Part shown: piece after piece, positions 61,674-64,000 of the stretch
How positions within the stretch are numbered: the first letter of the stretch is position 1
Layout of the letters: every line of letters begins with the position of its first letter
Notes under the pieces: generated by a model
Databases searched by the model: none
What the model saw: the letters and a program-made list of their open reading frames with translations, nothing else
Told to the model about the DNA's origin: nothing
Position numbers and translations under genes: made by a program
Assembly: GCA_014284505.1 (NCBI GenBank)
Contig: JAAFYY010000001.1
Location: forward strand, 1,178,001 to 1,242,000
Origin: Streptacidiphilus sp. 4-A2
Lineage (GTDB): Bacteria; Actinomycetota; Actinomycetes; Streptomycetales; Streptomycetaceae
Reading direction: 5' to 3'
DNA: 64,000 nt

Positions 61674-62471
61674 ATGACGACCGAACCGCTCCTGCTCCGG
61701 GCACACCGGCTGGACGACCGGGTCGCCGTGGTCACCGGCGCGGGCAGCGGGATCGGCCGGGCCACCGCGCAGGTCCTGGCCGCCGCCGGGGCGCTGGTGG
61801 TCTGCGCGGACATCGACGGGCCCGCCGCCCGGCGGACCGCGGCCGGGATCGGCGGCAGCGCCGCCGCGCTGGACGTCGCCGACCGGGCCGCGGTCTTCGC
61901 CCTGCTGGAGACCACCGCGGCCGAGCACGGGCGGCTGGACATCCTGTGCAACATCGCCGGGATCATCCGCACCGGGCTGGTGGTGGACGTTCAGGAGGCC
62001 GACCTCGACGCGGTGCTGGGCGTCAACTTCAAGGGCACCTTCCACGCCTGCCAGTGCGCCGCCCGGATCATGTCCGCCCAGGGCGGCGGCAGCATCGTGA
62101 ACACCGCCTCCGGGGCGATCGACTCGGCCACCCCGGAGATCATGAGCTACTCGGTGTCGAAGGCGGCGGTGGTCCAGCTGACCCGGAACCTGGCCGCCGA
62201 GGTCGGCCGGTACGGGGTGCGGGTGAACGCGGTGGCGCCGGGGCTGGTGCGGACCGCGATGACGGCCAGGCACTACCTGCTGCCGGACGGCAGTGTGGAC
62301 CAGGCGGCCCGGGCGGCCGCGGAGAAACCGCTGCGCCGGATGTCCCCGCTCGGCCTGATCGGCGATCCGGAGGACATCGCCCACGCGGTGCACTACCTGG
62401 TCAGCGACGCCGCCCGGTTTGTCACCGGACAGATCCTGCGGCCCAACGGCGGCGTGGCGATGCCCTGGTGA
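61674..62471 (+). CDS. SDR family oxidoreductase
   Basis: NAD(P)-dependent short-chain dehydrogenase. ATG 61674 follows GGAGG. TGxxxGxG as VAVVTGAGSGIGRATAQVLA, the Asp in CADIDGPAARR suggesting NAD preference, NIAGI (NNAG-like), catalytic Ser in IVNTASGAID and Tyr/Lys in MSYSVSKAAVVQLTRNLAAE, ending FVTGQILRPNGGVAMPW. Intact, 265 residues. Substrate unknown; adjacent acyl-CoA genes suggest, but do not show, a lipid role. An upstream direct repeat CAGTGAATGCG occurs twice. Confidence 0.9.
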   Translation: MTTEPLLLRAHRLDDRVAVVTGAGSGIGRATAQVLAAAGALVVCADIDGPAARRTAAGIGGSAAALDVADRAAVFALLETTAAEHGRLDILCNIAGIIRTGLVVDVQEADLDAVLGVNFKGTFHACQCAARIMSAQGGGSIVNTASGAIDSATPEIMSYSVSKAAVVQLTRNLAAEVGRYGVRVNAVAPGLVRTAMTARHYLLPDGSVDQAARAAAEKPLRRMSPLGLIGDPEDIAHAVHYLVSDAARFVTGQILRPNGGVAMPW

Positions 62472-62505
62472 GCACCACCGCGCCGCCGTCGCGGGCCGCT
62501 TGCGG

Positions 62506-64000
62506 TCAGCGGCCGCGCAGGGTGCGGTAGCGGGCGGCCAAGGCGCCGGTGGAGGAGTCGAGCGACTCGCCGCCGACCCCCTCGACCAGGACCGGCTCGA
62601 TCTTCTTCGCCAGGACCTTGCCGAGCTCCACGCCCCACTGGTCGAAGGAGTCGATGTTCCAGATCGCGCCCTGGACGAACACCTTGTGCTCGTACATCGC
62701 GATCAGCTGCCCGAGCACCGAGGGGGTGAGCTCCTCGGCCAGCACGGTGGTGGTGGGGTGGTTGCCCTTGAAGGTCTTGTGCGGGACCAGCTCGGCCGGG
62801 ACGCCCTCGGCGGCGACCTCCTCCGGGGTCTTGCCGAAGGCCAGCGCCTGGCCCTGGGCGAAGAGGTTGGCCATCAGCAGGTCGTGCTGGGCGGCCAGGT
62901 CCGGCTCCAGCTCGGCCACCGGCCGGGCGAAGCCGATCAGGTCGGCCGGGATGACCTTGGTGCCCTGGTGGATCAGCTGGTAGTAGGCGTGCTGGCCGTT
63001 GGTGCCCGGGGTGCCCCAGACCACCGGGCCGGTCTGCCAGCGGACCGGCTGCCCCTCGCGGTCCACCGACTTGCCGTTGGACTCCATGTCCAGCTGCTGG
63101 AGGTAGGCGGTGAACTTCGACAGGTAGTGCGAGTAGGGCAGCACCGCGTGCGACTGGGCGTCGAAGAACGCGCCGTACCAGACCCCGAGCAGGCCCAGCA
63201 GCAGCGGGACGTTGTGCTCCGGGTCGGCGGTGCGGAAGTGCTCGTCGACCAGGTGGAAGCCGTCCAGCATCTCGCGGAAGCGCTCCGGGCCGATGGCGAT
63301 CATCAGCGACAGGCCGATCGCCGAGTCGTAGGAGTAGCGGCCGCCGACCCAGTCCCAGAACTCGAACATGTTGTCGACGTGATGCCGAAGTCGGCGACCC
63401 GGCGCGTTGGTGGACAGCGCACGAAGTGCCGGGCCACCGCCTCCTTGCCGGCCCCGAGGCCGTCCAGCAGCCAGTTCCGGGCGGAGGTGGCGTTGGTGAT
63501 GGTCTCGATGGTGGTGAAGGTCTTGGAGGCGACGATGAACAGCGTCTCGGCCGGGTCCAGGTCGCGGACCGCCTCGTGCAGGTCGGCGCCGTCGACATTG
63601 GAGACGAAGCGGACGGTCAGGTCGCGGTCGGTGAAGGAGCGCAGCACCTCGTAGGCCATCGCCGGGCCGAGGTCCGAGCCGCCGATACCGATGTTGATCA
63701 CGTTGCGGATGCGCTTGCCGGTGTGGCCCTTCCACGCGCCGGAGCGGACCCGGTCGGCGAAGGCGGCCATCTTGTCCAGGACCGCGTGCACCTCGGGGAC
63801 GACGTTCTTGCCGTCCACCTCGATCACCGCGCCGCGCGGGGCGCGCAGCGCGGTGTGCAGCACGGCCCGGTGCTCGGTGATGTTGATCTTGTCACCGCGG
63901 AACATCGCGTCCCGCAGCTCGGCGACTCCGCGCGCCGCGGCCAGCTGCCGCAGCAGCGCCAGCGTCTCGTCCGTCACCAGGTGCTTCGAGTAGTCCAGGT
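62506..64000 (-). CDS. pgi: Glucose-6-phosphate isomerase (partial, N-terminus beyond the window)
   Basis: Interconverts glucose 6-phosphate and fructose 6-phosphate. The sequence enters at the window edge with [19 protein letters not shown], and shows [56 protein letters not shown] with the catalytic-region TFTT, then [40 protein letters not shown] and [20 protein letters not shown]. Two breaks near 63380 and 63415 interrupt RVADFGI and STNA. The stop is at 62506. Central glycolysis; the start is missing. Confidence 0.95.

Overview
The window is high-GC DNA from an actinomycete, most probably a member of the Streptomycetaceae (Streptomyces, Kitasatospora or Streptacidiphilus). Codon third positions are almost always G or C, GTG starts and ATGA/GTGA overlaps are common, and family content is typical: DUF5302, DUF4184, DUF2690 and DUF4395 proteins, a FemX-like enzyme, MocR, OhrR and an XRE-TPR regulator. 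No rRNA, canonical tRNA, CRISPR array, insertion sequence or phage block is visible. A dominant technical feature is that over half of the protein genes carry one to five single-base losses, nearly always inside short G or C runs. Conserved motifs resume immediately in the next frame, so these look like consensus errors in a draft assembly. I annotate such genes as single CDSs and say where the frame breaks.

Layout. 1-9.9 kb: carbohydrate locus with a GH35-like enzyme, a GH1 beta-glucosidase, a divergent LacI regulator with paired palindromic operators, and a five-gene Opp-type ABC transporter. 10-11.3 kb: divergent ohr/ohrR and a DUF5302 gene. 11.3-15.3 kb: paaABCDE, phenylacetyl-CoA epoxidase. 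15.4-19.2 kb: MocR regulator, FMN-binding PaiB-like protein and sugar MFS transporter. 19.8-20.8 kb: a DUF4157 protein whose C-terminal half resembles CheD/CNF-type glutamine deamidases. 21.3-23.3 kb: three tandem Y-RNA-like (YrlA) genes followed by the gene for a Ro60-like TROVE/vWA protein. 23.3-28 kb: ABC exporter, two paralogous small proteins around a secreted protein, and an enoyl-CoA hydratase. 28-31.5 kb: two-component system and geranylgeranyl-reductase-like flavoprotein. 31.7-41.7 kb: accessory genes (holin-like protein, HTH-DUF2690, FemX, three NUDIX proteins, VOC protein, XRE-TPR regulator with a divergent small-gene operon, DUF4184). 41.8-45.2 kb: MatB-like acyl-CoA synthetase and etfBA. 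45.6-49.4 kb: thioredoxin-like protein, Cys-rich leader peptide with DUF4395, PlsC, DUF1345-like protein, MerR regulator. 49.5-55.5 kb: drug MFS exporter and sbcDC. 55.6-64 kb: GH13 alpha-glucosidase, tex, GNAT, acyl-CoA thioesterase, SDR and partial pgi.

How genes work together. The first 10 kb form one import-and-hydrolysis unit for short glycans. The paa operon, enoyl-CoA hydratase, acyl-CoA synthetase, ETF and thioesterase point to aromatic and fatty acyl-CoA catabolism; etfB and the thioesterase share a TACT-N4-AGTAA inverted repeat upstream. The most unusual region is 19.8-23.3 kb: a candidate contractile-injection-system effector with a predicted deamidase domain beside an array of three Y RNAs that carry a circularly permuted tRNA-like module, placed directly upstream of their presumed Ro-family partner.
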